64,000 nt of DNA from Variovorax guangxiensis (GCF_003952165.1 NZ_RXFT01000019.1:62001-126000), one strand, 5' to 3'. Positions 30,906 through 40,736 are shown, counted from the stretch's first letter. Numbers and translations are program-made. The notes: generated from the letters alone by a model not told the origin.

Positions 30906-32297
30906 TCAAACCTTCGGCAGGCGGATCGCGATCCACACGCCGCCCAGCGGCGAGGCCTTGGCCTCGATGGTGCCGCCGTGCGCCTCCACGATGCTGCGGC
31001 AGATGGCCAGGCCCAGCCCCGCGCCGCCGCTGGCGCGGTTGCGCGAGCCTTCTCCGCGGAAGAAGCGTTCGAACAGGCGCGGCAGCAGCGCCGCGTCGAT
31101 GCCCGGTGCCGAATCCATGAAGTCGATGGCTACCTCGCTTCCTTCTTCCCGTGCCTCGATGCGCAGCACGCCGCCCGCGTCGGTGTAGCGGCAGCTGTTG
31201 AGCACGAGGTTGCTGAAGAGCTGGTGCATGCGCCGCTCGTCGGCGAACACCGAAAGCGGTTGCGCCGGCAGCGCCAGATCCAGCCGCAGGCCCGCCGAGG
31301 CGAGCCGCTCGCGGAACGCGTCCACGCACGGCTCCAGCAGCTCGCGCACGTCGGCGTCGGCCTTGCGGTACGCGAGTGCGCCCACGTCGGCCATCGACAG
31401 GTCGTAGAGGTCGGTCACGAGCTGGTTGAGCATGCCGACCTCGTGCTGCAGCGACCGCACGGCCTGCGCGTCGAGGCGGCGCACGCCGTCTTCCATGGCC
31501 TCCAGCTCCCCGTGCAGCACGCCCAGCGGCGTGCGCAGCTCGTGCGACACGTCGGCCATGAACTCGCGTCGCATCTGTTCGTTGCGCTGCAGCGTGTTGG
31601 CCAGCGAATTGAAGTCGCGCGCGAGCTGCCCCACCTCGTCCTGCGAGGCCACGGCCACGCGGCTCGCGTAGTCGCCCGCCGCCAGCCGATGCGTGGCCGC
31701 GGCCACGCGCTTGACGGGCGCCAGCAGCACCCGCGCGATCCACCACGCGATGCCCGCGGCCAGCAGCACGCAGAGGCTGCCGATGACCCAGCTCGCGCGC
31801 AGCTGGCTCTGCTGGAAGCGCTGGTCGCCGGCCTCGCTCACGCTCTGGAAGGGCATCATCGCGACCCAGCCCACGGTCTTGCCGTCGACCACCACGGCGC
31901 GCTCGACGGCGCCCTTGCCCACTTCCCTGAAGCCGATGATGACGCGCCTGTCGGTGTCGAGCAGCGAAATGCGCAGCACGGCGCCCGTCAGGTCCGACAC
32001 CAGCGCCGGCGAGCGCCCCGGCTCGAAGTGATCGCCGAGAACGGAAGGCGCGGGCCGCATGATCTCGAACCAGGGGCGAGGGTTGTCGCGCAGGAAGTCC
32101 CAGTTGCCGTGCTCGCGGTAGGCAGCCACTGCATTGGGCACCACCGCGTCGAGCCGCTCCAAGCCCTGCTCGTTAAGGTAGCCGACGAAGCCGCGCTCGA
32201 AGTTCCAGCGCGAGGCCGCGCCCATCGCGACCACGGCCAGCACGGCGGTGGCCAGCACGGCAAGAAAGAGCTTGGTGGTGATGCTGATCTTCTTCAT
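30906..32297 (-). CDS. baeS: Sensor histidine kinase BaeS
   Basis: 463 residues. TM1 ~8-28, a periplasmic domain of ~130 residues with the BaeS-like SxxxxRGFxxYLNEQG and HGNWDFLRDNPRPWFEI segments, TM2 ~170-190, HAMP (LLAPVKRVAAATHRLAAGDY), HisKA with His252 (FMADVSHELRTPLG), and HATPase_c (LVLNSCRYTD; FFRGEGSRNRASGGAGLGLA). I chose the ATG at 32297 (MKKISITTKLFLAV) over 32339. It lies 19 bases upstream of baeR in the same unit and is divergent from the RND efflux operon, as expected for its regulator. The ligand is probably envelope-damaging compounds. Confidence 0.92.
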   Translation of the reverse strand: MKKISITTKLFLAVLATAVLAVVAMGAASRWNFERGFVGYLNEQGLERLDAVVPNAVAAYREHGNWDFLRDNPRPWFEIMRPAPSVLGDHFEPGRSPALVSDLTGAVLRISLLDTDRRVIIGFREVGKGAVERAVVVDGKTVGWVAMMPFQSVSEAGDQRFQQSQLRASWVIGSLCVLLAAGIAWWIARVLLAPVKRVAAATHRLAAGDYASRVAVASQDEVGQLARDFNSLANTLQRNEQMRREFMADVSHELRTPLGVLHGELEAMEDGVRRLDAQAVRSLQHEVGMLNQLVTDLYDLSMADVGALAYRKADADVRELLEPCVDAFRERLASAGLRLDLALPAQPLSVFADERRMHQLFSNLVLNSCRYTDAGGVLRIEAREEGSEVAIDFMDSAPGIDAALLPRLFERFFRGEGSRNRASGGAGLGLAICRSIVEAHGGTIEAKASPLGGVWIAIRLPKV

Positions 32298-32434
32298 GAA
32301 GGCCCACAAGATAAGCCAGATGCCGCCCGCGCGGTGCACTGCGCGCCCATGGCCGCGCAGGCCCGGGGACCTTCAAATTGGCTCCACATTCGCTGAAGAC
32401 CATGGGTTCCAACCTGATTGGAACCCCTCTGAAC

Positions 32435-33655
32435 ATGTCTTCCCGCTTCATCCGCACCGGCCTCGCGTGCGCCCTGGCCGCTGGCCTGCTGGGCGCCATC
32501 GCGGGATGCTCCGGCTCATCCGCTTCTTCATCGTCCGCCCCGCCCCAGGGCGCCCCCGCCGCTCAGGTGAGCGTGGTGACGGTGCAGCCCCAGAACCAGC
32601 CCGTGACCACCGAACTGTCTGGCCGCACCCGCGCCCGGCTGAGCGCGGAGATCCGCCCGCAGGTCGGCGGCATCGTGCAGCAGCGCCTCTTCGAGGAAGG
32701 CGCGCTGGTCAAGGCCGGGCAGGTGCTCTACCAGCTCGACCCCGCCACCTACAAGGCCGCCTACGCGAGCGCGCAGGCCAGCGTCGCGAAGGCTGAATCG
32801 ACGGTCAACGCCGCGAAGGTCACGGCGCGCCGCAACGCCGAGCTCGCGAAGATCGAGGCCGTCAGCCAGCAGACCAGCGAGGACAGCCAGGCCACGCTGC
32901 AGCAGGCCGAGGCCGACCTTGGCGTGGCCCGCGCGGCGCTCGACACGGCGCGCATCAACCTCGGCTTCACGCGCATCACCGCGCCCATCGCCGGACGCAT
33001 CGAGGCCTCCACGGTCACGCCGGGCGCGCTGGTCACGGCCAGCCAGACCACGGCGCTGACCACGGTGCAGCAGCTCGATCCGATCCACGTCGACGTGACG
33101 CAGTCGACCACCGAGCTGCTGCGGCTGCAGCGCGAACTCGCGGCTGGCACGCTCAAGAGCGGCGGCGAAAGAGGCCAAAGAGGCGAAAGAGGCGAAGCCT
33201 CGGTGAAGCTGCTGCTGGAAGACGGCACCGCCTACGCCCATGCCGGACGGCTGCAGTTCTCCAGCGTCACGGTGAGCGAAAGCACCGGCGCGGTCACGCT
33301 GCGCATCCTGGTGCCCAACCCCGAGCGCACGCTGCTGCCTGGCATGTACGTGCGCGCCGTGCTCGAAGAGGGCGTGGCTGAGCAGGCGCTGCTGGTGCCG
33401 CAGCAGGGCGTGACGCGCACGGCCAGCGGCGACGCTTCGGCGCTGGTGGTCACGGCCGACAACAAGGTCGAGAAGCGCGCGCTGAGGGTGTCGCGCGCGG
33501 TCGGCAACCGCTGGCAGGTGACCGAGGGCCTGAAGGCCGGCGAGCGCGTGATCGTCGAGGGCTCGCTCAGGGTGAAGCCCGGCGACACGGTGAAGCCCGT
33601 CGCGGCCGATGCCACAACGGTGGCGGCCGCTGCAGCAGCCCCCGCGGCGCACTGA
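32435..33655 (+). CDS. RND efflux periplasmic adaptor lipoprotein (AcrA/MexA-like)
   Basis: 406 residues. Lipoprotein signal with lipobox (GLLGAIAGC, Cys at ~25). Membrane-fusion-protein layout: barrel-sandwich hybrid halves (RARLSAEIRPQVGGIVQQRL; TRITAPIAGRIEASTVTPGA) around a coiled-coil hairpin rich in Ala/Gln, then beta-barrel and membrane-proximal domains. An in-frame run of 9-bp repeats (33164-33199) encodes GGERGQRGERGEAS at the barrel, absent from typical homologues. I chose the ATG at 32435; 32378 would push the signal inwards. First gene of adaptor-pump-channel operon, divergent from baeS. Confidence 0.92.
   Translation: MSSRFIRTGLACALAAGLLGAIAGCSGSSASSSSAPPQGAPAAQVSVVTVQPQNQPVTTELSGRTRARLSAEIRPQVGGIVQQRLFEEGALVKAGQVLYQLDPATYKAAYASAQASVAKAESTVNAAKVTARRNAELAKIEAVSQQTSEDSQATLQQAEADLGVARAALDTARINLGFTRITAPIAGRIEASTVTPGALVTASQTTALTTVQQLDPIHVDVTQSTTELLRLQRELAAGTLKSGGERGQRGERGEASVKLLLEDGTAYAHAGRLQFSSVTVSESTGAVTLRILVPNPERTLLPGMYVRAVLEEGVAEQALLVPQQGVTRTASGDASALVVTADNKVEKRALRVSRAVGNRWQVTEGLKAGERVIVEGSLRVKPGDTVKPVAADATTVAAAAAAPAAH
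33164..33199 (+). repeat. In-frame 9-bp minisatellite in the RND adaptor gene
   Basis: Four near-identical 9-base units, GGCGAAAGA / GGCCAAAGA / GGCGAAAGA / GGCGAAGCC, follow one another in frame and encode alternating Gly-Glu/Gln-Arg residues. Slippage would change the protein by three residues at a time without frameshift. Confidence 0.85.
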
Positions 33656-33666
33656 GGAGCCCGCGC

Positions 33667-36600
33667 ATGGCACGCTTCTTCATAGACCGGCCCATCTTCG
33701 CGTGGGTCATCGCCATCGTCATCATGCTGGCCGGGGCGATGTCCATCGGCACGCTGTCGCTGGAGCAGTACCCCGACATCGCGCCCACCAAGGTCAGCAT
33801 CAACGCGACCTACACGGGCGCATCGGCCAAGACCATCGAAGACTCGGTCACGCAGGTGATCGAGCAGAAGATGAAGGGCCTCGACCGGCTGGTGTCGATG
33901 TCGTCGAGCAGCACCTCGTCGGGCACGGCGCGCATCGAGCTCACCTTCGAGGCCGGCACCAACGCCGACGTGGCGCAGATGCAGGTGCAGAACAAGCTGC
34001 AGCAGGCCGAGTCGCAGCTGCCGCAGTCGGTGCAGAGCCAGGGCGTGACGGTCACCAAGTCGGGCACCGACTTCCTGATGATCGTCTCGCTGGTCTCCGA
34101 GGACGGCAGCGCCTCGGCCACCGACATCGGCGACTACATCTCCAGCAGCCTGCTCGACGTGGTCAGCCGCATCGACGGCGTGGGCGACGTGCAGGCGCTG
34201 GGCTCGGGCTACGCCATGCGCATCTGGCTCGACCCGGCCAAGCTGCAGAAGTATTCGCTGATGCCCTCGGACGTGACGAGCGCGCTCACCAGCCAGAACA
34301 CCGAGGTGTCGGCCGGCCAGCTCGGCGCGCTGCCGGCGGCCTCGGGCCAGCGGCTCACGGCAACGATCACCGCGCGCAGCAAGCTGCGCACCGCCGCGCA
34401 GTTCCGCGAGGTGATCGTCAAGTCCGACGCCAGCGGCGCCATCGTGCGCCTGGGTGACGTGGCGCGCGTCGAGCTCGGCAGCGAGAGCTACACCATCGCC
34501 AGCCGCTTCGACGGCAAGCCCTCGGCCGCCATGGGCGTGAAGCTGGCCACCGGCGCCAACGCGCTCACGGTGTCGAACGCGGTGAAGGCCAAGCTCGCGG
34601 AGCTGGGGCCCTTCTTCCCCAACCAGATGAAGGCCGTGGTGGGCTACGACACCACGCCCTTCGTGCGCATCTCCATCGAGGAGGTGGCCAAGACGCTGGT
34701 GGAGGCGATGGTGCTGGTCGTGCTGATCATGTACCTCTTCCTGCAGAACCTGCGCGCCACGCTGGTGCCCGCCATCGCGGTGCCGGTGGTGCTGCTGGGC
34801 ACCTTCGGCGTGCTGGCGCTGATGGGCTACTCGATCAACACGCTCACCATGTTCGGCATGGTGCTGGCCATCGGCCTGCTGGTGGACGACGCCATCGTGG
34901 TGGTGGAGAACGTCGAGCGGCTGATGACCGAGGAAGGGCTCTCGCCGAAGGAGGCCACGCGCAAGTCGATGCGCGAGATCACCGGCGCGCTGGTGGGCAT
35001 CGCGCTGGTGCTGTCGGCGGTGTTCATCCCGATGGCCTTCTTCGGCGGCTCGACGGGCGTGATCTACCGGCAGTTCTCGGTGACCATCGTGGCGTCGATG
35101 CTGCTGTCGGTGCTGGTGGCGCTCACGCTGTCGCCGGCGCTGTGCGCCACGCTGCTCAAGCCGGTGGAGGCCGGCCATCACCAGGAAAAGCGCGGCTTCT
35201 TCGGCTGGTTCAACCGCAACTTCGAGCGCAACGCCGACCGCTACCGCTCGGGCGTGGGCGGCCTGCTGCATCGCGGCAAGCGCAGCCTGCTGGTGTATGC
35301 GCTGCTGGTGGCCGTGCTGGGCGTGGTCTTCATGCGCCTGCCCACCTCCTTCCTGCCTGATGAAGACCAGGGCACGCTGATGGCGCAGGTGAAGCTGCCC
35401 GCCAGCGCCACCGACGAGCAGCTGCAGCAGACCATGAAGAGCTTCGAGGCCTACCTGGGCTCGCAGAAGGAAGTGGCCCACTTCATCACGCTCACCGGCC
35501 TGAGCGGCGACCAGGCCACTGGCAACGCCTTCATCACGCTGAAGGACTGGAGCGAGCGCGGCGGCAAGGCGCAGGACGCCGCCTCGCTGGCGCGCCGCTT
35601 CACCATGGACATGGCCGCGCGCACCAGCAACGCCAACGTGTTCGTGATGCTGCCGCCCGCCGTGCGCGGCCTGGGCTCCAACGCCGGCTTCGACGTGCAG
35701 CTGCAGGACCTGGGCGGCATCGGCCATGAAGCATTGGTGCAGGCGCGCGAGCAGTTCCTCTCGCTGGCGCGCAAGAGCCCGGCGCTGAGCCAGGTGCGCA
35801 GCAACAACCTGGACGACACGCCGCAGTTCGCCATCGACATCGACGACCGCAAGGCCGCGGCGCTGAGCCTGTCGACCTCGGACATCAACGACACGCTTTC
35901 CAGCGCGATGGGCGGCAGCTACGTGAACGACTTCATCAACAACGGCCGTGTGAAGAAGGTCTACGTGCAGGCCGACGCGCCCTTTCGCATGCAGCCCGAC
36001 AGCATCGACAGCTGGTACGTGCGCAACGGCAACAGCGAGATGGTGCCCTTCTCGGCCTTCGCCAGCAGCCGCTGGACCTATGGCTCGCCGCAGCTGTCGC
36101 GCTACAACGGCATGTCGTCCTTCGAACTCGTCGGCGACCCGGCCGCGGGCGTGAGCTCGGGCACTGCGATGAACGCGGTGGAAGGCATCATGAAGCAGCT
36201 GCCGCAGGGCATTGGCTACGAGTGGGCGGGCAGTTCCTACCAGGAGCGCCTGTCGGGCTCGCAGGCGCCGCTGCTTTACGCGGTGTCGATCCTGTTCGTG
36301 TTCCTGTGCCTGGCTGCCCTCTACGAGAGCTGGTCGGTGCCGTTCTCGGTGATGCTGGTGGTGCCGCTGGGCGTGCTGGGCGCGGTGCTGGCGACCAGGC
36401 TGGCGGGGCTGTCGAACGACGTGTACTTCCAGGTGGGGCTGCTAACCACCGTGGGGCTGGCGGCGAAGAACGCGATCCTGATCGTGGAGTTCGCCAAGCA
36501 GCTGCAGGACGAGGGCATGGCGCTGGTCGAGGCCACGCTGCAGGCGGTGCGCCTGCGGCTGCGGCCCATTCTGATGACCTCGCTGGCCTTCATGTTCGGC

Positions 36601-36801
36601 GTGCTGCCGCTGGCGCTGAGCACAGGCGCCGGCTCGGGCAGCCGCCGCGCCATCGGCGTGGGCGTGCTCGGCGGCGTGGCGACGGCCACCGCGCTGGGCA
36701 TCTTCTTCGTGCCGCTGTTCTTCGTCGTGATCAGGCGCTTCTTCGCGCCCAAGAAAAAACCCGGGGCGGCACCCACGCTGACCGCGCAGCCCGAGGCATG
36801 A
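33667..36801 (+). CDS. RND multidrug efflux pump, inner-membrane transporter (AcrB/MexB-like, HAE1 family)
   Basis: 1044 residues, the normal HAE1 length. It starts MARFFIDRPIFAWVIAIVIM (standard N-terminus), has 12 expected membrane segments, two large periplasmic loops, and the proton-relay Asp pair in TM4 (GLLVDDAIVVVENVERLM) with the TM10 Lys region (LTTVGLAAKNAILIVEFAKQL). It forms the tripartite pump with the adaptor 11 bases upstream and the channel coupled downstream by ATGA (36798-36801). It exports amphiphilic drugs, dyes and perhaps aromatic compounds using the proton gradient. Best placed under BaeSR control. Confidence 0.96.
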   Translation: MARFFIDRPIFAWVIAIVIMLAGAMSIGTLSLEQYPDIAPTKVSINATYTGASAKTIEDSVTQVIEQKMKGLDRLVSMSSSSTSSGTARIELTFEAGTNADVAQMQVQNKLQQAESQLPQSVQSQGVTVTKSGTDFLMIVSLVSEDGSASATDIGDYISSSLLDVVSRIDGVGDVQALGSGYAMRIWLDPAKLQKYSLMPSDVTSALTSQNTEVSAGQLGALPAASGQRLTATITARSKLRTAAQFREVIVKSDASGAIVRLGDVARVELGSESYTIASRFDGKPSAAMGVKLATGANALTVSNAVKAKLAELGPFFPNQMKAVVGYDTTPFVRISIEEVAKTLVEAMVLVVLIMYLFLQNLRATLVPAIAVPVVLLGTFGVLALMGYSINTLTMFGMVLAIGLLVDDAIVVVENVERLMTEEGLSPKEATRKSMREITGALVGIALVLSAVFIPMAFFGGSTGVIYRQFSVTIVASMLLSVLVALTLSPALCATLLKPVEAGHHQEKRGFFGWFNRNFERNADRYRSGVGGLLHRGKRSLLVYALLVAVLGVVFMRLPTSFLPDEDQGTLMAQVKLPASATDEQLQQTMKSFEAYLGSQKEVAHFITLTGLSGDQATGNAFITLKDWSERGGKAQDAASLARRFTMDMAARTSNANVFVMLPPAVRGLGSNAGFDVQLQDLGGIGHEALVQAREQFLSLARKSPALSQVRSNNLDDTPQFAIDIDDRKAAALSLSTSDINDTLSSAMGGSYVNDFINNGRVKKVYVQADAPFRMQPDSIDSWYVRNGNSEMVPFSAFASSRWTYGSPQLSRYNGMSSFELVGDPAAGVSSGTAMNAVEGIMKQLPQGIGYEWAGSSYQERLSGSQAPLLYAVSILFVFLCLAALYESWSVPFSVMLVVPLGVLGAVLATRLAGLSNDVYFQVGLLTTVGLAAKNAILIVEFAKQLQDEGMALVEATLQAVRLRLRPILMTSLAFMFGVLPLALSTGAGSGSRRAIGVGVLGGVATATALGIFFVPLFFVVIRRFFAPKKKPGAAPTLTAQPEA

Positions 36802-38225
36802 AAGCCATGACATCCCTTCGTTTCAGACTCTCTTCGCTCGCCCTCGCCGCGCTGCTGGCCGGCTGCGTCAATCTCGCGCCCACCTACTCGCGGCCCGAGG
36901 CGCCCATTCCCTCGGAGTGGCCGGCCGCCGGAGCGAAGGCGGACGACGCCTCCGTTTCCGCCGGCACCGGCTGGCAGAGCTTCATCACCGACGAGCGCCT
37001 GCGCCGCACCATCGAGCTCGCGCTGGCCAACAACCGCGACATGCGCGTGGCGCTGCAGAACATCGAGAAGGCGCGCGCGCAGTACGGCGTGCAGCGCGCA
37101 GAGCTGTTCCCCAGCATCGCGGCCACCGCGGGCGGCACACGCCAGCGCACCTCGGCGTCCACGAGCAGCAGCGGTGAATCGTCCGTCGGCAGCACCTACA
37201 CCGCCGCGCTGGGCTTCAGCAGCTACGAGCTCGACCTGTTCGGCCGCGTGCGCAACCTCAACGAGGCCGCGCTGCAGAGTTACCTGTCGACCGAGGCCAC
37301 GACCCGCAGCACGCGCATCAGCCTCGTGGCCGAGGTCGCCTCGGCCTGGCTCACGCTGGCCGCCGACAACGAGCGGCTGAAGCTCGCGCAGAGCACGCTC
37401 GCGAGCCAGCAGCGCTCCTACGAGCTGACCAGCCGCATGAAGGCGCTGGGCGCCAGCACCGCGCTGGCGCTGGCCCAGTCGCAGACCACGGTGGATTCGG
37501 CGCGCGTGGACGTGGCCAGCTACACCGCGCAGGTGGCACAGGACCGCAATGCGCTCGACCTGCTGGCCGGCGCCACCGTGCCCGACGAACTGCTGCCGCC
37601 CGCCGGCATGGCCACGGCCAGCGCGCTGGTCGACGTGCCCGCCGGCCTGCCATCGACGCTGCTGCAGCAGCGCCCCGACGTGCTGGCCGCCGAGCACACG
37701 CTGCAGGGCTCGAACGCCGACATCGGCGCGGCGCGCGCGGCCTTCTTCCCGACGATTTCGCTCACGGCAAGCGCGGGCTCGTCGAGCACGGCGCTATCGG
37801 GCCTCTTCAAGGGCGGCAACAGCACCTGGAGCTTCGCACCCTCGATCAGCCTGCCGATCTTCAACGCCGGCAGCAACCGTGCCAGCCTAGATTCGGCCAA
37901 GGCGCAGCGCGAGATCGACCTCGCGACCTACGAGAAGACCGTGCAGACCGCGTTCAAGGAAGTGGCCGACGCGCTGGCCGTGCGCGGTTCGCTGGGCGAG
38001 CAACTGGCGGCACAACAGTCGCTGGTGGATGCGACGCAGAAGAGCCTCACGCTGTCGCAGGCGCTCTATCGCAACGGCAGCTACAGCTACCTGGAGGTGC
38101 TGGACGCGCAGCGCTCGCTGTACACCGCGCAGCAGACGCTCATCACGCTGCGCCTGTCGGAGCAGAGCAACCGCATCACGCTCTACAAGGTGATGGGCGG
38201 CGGAGATACCGCTTCCGCGGGCTGA
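36798..38225 (+). CDS. Outer-membrane efflux channel lipoprotein (OprM/NodT family)
   Basis: 475 residues. Lipobox LAALLAGC in the signal sequence, NLAPTYSRPEAPIPSEW after it (typical of OprM/NodT: C-x-(N/V)-L-x-P-x-Y-x-R-P), two OEP repeats, and conserved RPDVLAAEHTLQGSNADIGA plus SYLEVLDAQRSLYTAQQTLI near the end. It trimerises into the outer-membrane and periplasmic exit duct. Start ATG at 36798 overlaps the pump stop. The stop codon abuts, as TGATCA, the stop codon of the convergent gene at 38226. Confidence 0.94.
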   Translation: MKAMTSLRFRLSSLALAALLAGCVNLAPTYSRPEAPIPSEWPAAGAKADDASVSAGTGWQSFITDERLRRTIELALANNRDMRVALQNIEKARAQYGVQRAELFPSIAATAGGTRQRTSASTSSSGESSVGSTYTAALGFSSYELDLFGRVRNLNEAALQSYLSTEATTRSTRISLVAEVASAWLTLAADNERLKLAQSTLASQQRSYELTSRMKALGASTALALAQSQTTVDSARVDVASYTAQVAQDRNALDLLAGATVPDELLPPAGMATASALVDVPAGLPSTLLQQRPDVLAAEHTLQGSNADIGAARAAFFPTISLTASAGSSSTALSGLFKGGNSTWSFAPSISLPIFNAGSNRASLDSAKAQREIDLATYEKTVQTAFKEVADALAVRGSLGEQLAAQQSLVDATQKSLTLSQALYRNGSYSYLEVLDAQRSLYTAQQTLITLRLSEQSNRITLYKVMGGGDTASAG

Positions 38226-38717
38226 TCAGCCGCGCGTGGCGTTCTCCTTCATCTTCGCCAGCGCTATGGCGATGGCTGCGCCGCCCAGCGTCTTGATGAG
38301 CCCGGAGTGCTGCGCGTAGAACCGGCTCACCTCGTCGATCACGCCGGCGTGCTGCTGCTCGGCATGCGCGGCGATCTCGGTCACCTGCGCGGGCGAGAGC
38401 TGCGAGGCCTGGTCGGGCGTGATCTGCGTCTGGCCGGGCTGCAGCATGCGTCCGAGCACGCCGCCGGCCAGCGCCGAGGCGGCTTCCGGCCCGAGCGTGG
38501 CCAGTATCTGGTTGAGCACGCCGGCCTGCTGCGAGGGCGACGACTGTCCGAAGAGCTGGCCCACGGTGTCGCCGAAAGGCGGCGTCTGGTCCGAGCGCAT
38601 CGCGGCCGCGAGCCCCGCGCCCAGCTCGCCGGTGGAGGCGTGCTGCGCGACCTGGTCGAGGCGGGCTTCGGCATCGTTGTTGCCGATGGCCTGCTGGAGG
38701 ATGTCGAGTAAGCCCAT
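38226..38717 (-). CDS. Hypothetical protein, Ala/Gln-rich, YidB-like length and N-terminus
   Basis: 163 residues, MGLLDILQQAIGNNDAEARL start, then GAGLAAAMRSDQTPPFGDTV, QAGVLNQILATLGPEAASAL, AGGVLGRML and a C-terminal amphipathic helix (IKTLGGAAIAIALAKMKENA). The MGL-(L/F)-D start and the repeated short helices recall DUF937/YidB-type proteins, but I cannot assign it firmly. No signal peptide or membrane segment. It ends back-to-back with the efflux channel and is followed upstream by the GlsB-like gene, 32 bases away on the same strand; both may be stress genes. Confidence 0.6.
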   Translation of the reverse strand: MGLLDILQQAIGNNDAEARLDQVAQHASTGELGAGLAAAMRSDQTPPFGDTVGQLFGQSSPSQQAGVLNQILATLGPEAASALAGGVLGRMLQPGQTQITPDQASQLSPAQVTEIAAHAEQQHAGVIDEVSRFYAQHSGLIKTLGGAAIAIALAKMKENATRG

Positions 38718-38749
38718 GGAAAACTCCTTGATGAAGGGATCCGGCTGCC

Positions 38750-38992
38750 TCAGCGGCTCACGAGGTGCCAGGCCCCGAGCAGCACCGCCGCACCCACCAC
38801 CGAGGCGATGAAGCCGGCGCCCGCGCCCGCCGCATACCAACCCATGGCCTGCCCGGCATAGGTCGCGACCAGCGAGCCGGCGATGCCGAGCACCGCCGTG
38901 AGGATGAACCCCATCGAGTTGTTGCCCGGCAGCACCGCGCGGGCCAGCAGCCCGGCGATGAAGCCGATCAGAATCGTCCAGATGATGTGCAC
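38750..38992 (-). CDS. GlsB/YeaQ/YmgE-family small membrane protein
   Basis: 80 residues with three membrane segments and the family's Gly pattern: IWTILIGFIAGLLARAVLPG, MGFILTAVLGIAGSLVATYA and GAGFIASVVGAAVLLGAWHL. The start is GTG at 38992 with AGGGGG upstream; the longer ATG frame from 39082 adds an implausible tail. Family members are stress-induced membrane proteins of unclear action, called transglycosylase-associated in older annotation. Confidence 0.85.
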   Translation of the reverse strand: MHIIWTILIGFIAGLLARAVLPGNNSMGFILTAVLGIAGSLVATYAGQAMGWYAAGAGAGFIASVVGAAVLLGAWHLVSR

Positions 38993-39173
38993 GGAAAACC
39001 CCCTGTCGTTGGTGACAACAAGCACCGCCGCCGCTTGGCGTACAGCGCCCGGGGATCGTGTTCCCGCGTTCCTGAGCGCCAACTGACGGCGCGCCGCCCG
39101 GTCGCCAAGGCGCTGGCCGAAAGCGGGAGCATTTCGCTATCCTGCCGTTTGGCCAAGAAGAAGGAAGACGACT

Positions 39174-40736
39174 TTGCAAACTCACCCCGCCGTCCAAGCC
39201 GCCATGGAACGCAGTTTCGGCGCCATTGCCGATCTGGTCCGCCTCCACGCGCAACACACGCCCGACCATGCCGCCCTGTCGGACTCAACCCGCACGCTGG
39301 ACTACCGCGCCCTCGACGCGCTGATGGACCGGGTCGCAGCCAGCCTGCAGCGCGACGGGCTCAAGGCCGGCGACGCCATCGCCATCTGCGCCTCGTCGTC
39401 TGTGAACTATGCTGCCGTGTTCCTGGGCGCGCTGCGCGCGGGCGTCGCGGTGGCACCGCTGGCGCCCGGCTCCACGCCCGCCAGCCTGGCGCGCATGATC
39501 GAGGACGCCGACGCGCGCATCCTGTTCAGCGACGCATCGGCCGCCGAGGTCATCGGCCCCGCGAAGGAAGGTGGTGTTCCGCGCGTGGCGCTCGACGGCT
39601 CGCAGATCGGGCGCGGCATCGAGGAATGGCTGGCGCCTGCCGGCGCGCGGCCCGAGGCGGTCGAGGTGCAGCCGGGCTGGGCCTTCAACATCATCTATTC
39701 GTCGGGCACCACGGGCGAACCCAAGGGCATCGTGCAGGGCCACGGCATGCGCTGGGCGCACGTGCAGCGCGGCGCCAAGTACGAGTACGGGCCCGACACG
39801 GTCACGCTGCTTTCGACGCCGCTCTATTCCAACACCACGCTGGTGGTGTTCTTCCCTACGCTGGCCTTCGGCGGCTGCGTGGTGCTGATGCCCAAGTTCG
39901 ACGCGCTGGGCTACCTGCAGCTCGCGCAGCAGCGCCGCGTGACGCACACCATGCTCGTGCCGGTGCAGTACCAGCGGCTGATGGCGCATCCGCGCTTCGA
40001 CGAGCACGACCTGTCTTCCTACCGGCACAAGTTCAGCACCAGCGCACCCTTCGGCGCCGCGCTGAAGGCCGACGTGCTCAAGCGCTGGCCCGGCGGGCTG
40101 GTCGAGTTCTACGGCATGACCGAGGGCGGCGGCACCTGCATCCTGGAGGCGCACCTGAACCCCACCAAGCTGCACACCGTGGGCCGGCCCGCCGAGGGCA
40201 GCGACATCCGCCTGATCGACGAGGAAGGCAACGAACTGCCGCGCGGCGACACCGAGGTGGCCGGCGAGGTGGTGGGCCATTCGGCCGGCATGATGACCGG
40301 CTACCACCGCCAGCCCGCCAAGACGCGCGAGGCCGAGTGGTTCGACGCCACCGGCAAGCGCTTCATCCGCACCGGCGACGTGGGCCGCTTCGACGCCGAC
40401 GGCTTCCTCACGCTGTTCGACCGCAAGAAGGACATGATCATCAGCGGCGGCTTCAACATCTACCCGAGCGACCTGGAGGCCGTGCTGCGCGGCCATGCCG
40501 CGGTGGCCGACGTGGCGGTGGTGGGCGTGCCCTCCGAGCAATGGGGCGAGACGCCTGCCGCCTTCGTGGTGCGCCGCGAGGGCGACGCCACCAGCGAGGA
40601 CGAGCTGCTGCAGTGGACCAACGCCCAGCTCGGCAAGACACAGCGCCTGGCGCGCCTGGCCTTCATCGACGAGCTGCCGCGCAGCGCGATCGGCAAGGTG
40701 CTCAAGCGCGAGCTGCGTGAGCTCGCCGGCCGTTGA
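39174..40736 (+). CDS. AMP-dependent acyl-CoA synthetase/ligase (ANL superfamily)
   Basis: 520 residues. AMP-binding motif NIIYSSGTTGEPKGIVQGHG, A5 region EFYGMTEGGG, A7/A8 block FIRTGDVGRFDADGFLTLFD and DRKKDMIISGGFNIYPSDLE, and the C-terminal catalytic Lys in RSAIGKVLKREL. It would activate a carboxylic acid to an acyl-adenylate and then a CoA thioester; size and motifs suit medium-chain or aromatic acids. The start is TTG at 39174, with AGGAAG upstream; an ATG at 39204 lacks a ribosome-binding site. It stands alone, divergent from the small stress genes. Confidence 0.9.
   Translation: MQTHPAVQAAMERSFGAIADLVRLHAQHTPDHAALSDSTRTLDYRALDALMDRVAASLQRDGLKAGDAIAICASSSVNYAAVFLGALRAGVAVAPLAPGSTPASLARMIEDADARILFSDASAAEVIGPAKEGGVPRVALDGSQIGRGIEEWLAPAGARPEAVEVQPGWAFNIIYSSGTTGEPKGIVQGHGMRWAHVQRGAKYEYGPDTVTLLSTPLYSNTTLVVFFPTLAFGGCVVLMPKFDALGYLQLAQQRRVTHTMLVPVQYQRLMAHPRFDEHDLSSYRHKFSTSAPFGAALKADVLKRWPGGLVEFYGMTEGGGTCILEAHLNPTKLHTVGRPAEGSDIRLIDEEGNELPRGDTEVAGEVVGHSAGMMTGYHRQPAKTREAEWFDATGKRFIRTGDVGRFDADGFLTLFDRKKDMIISGGFNIYPSDLEAVLRGHAAVADVAVVGVPSEQWGETPAAFVVRREGDATSEDELLQWTNAQLGKTQRLARLAFIDELPRSAIGKVLKRELRELAGR

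Noticed and set aside
33232..35727. 831-codon open frame on the minus strand, opposite the RND adaptor and pump genes
   Set aside because: It is His/Arg/Gln-rich nonsense antisense to two clear genes; open only because of very high third-position G+C.
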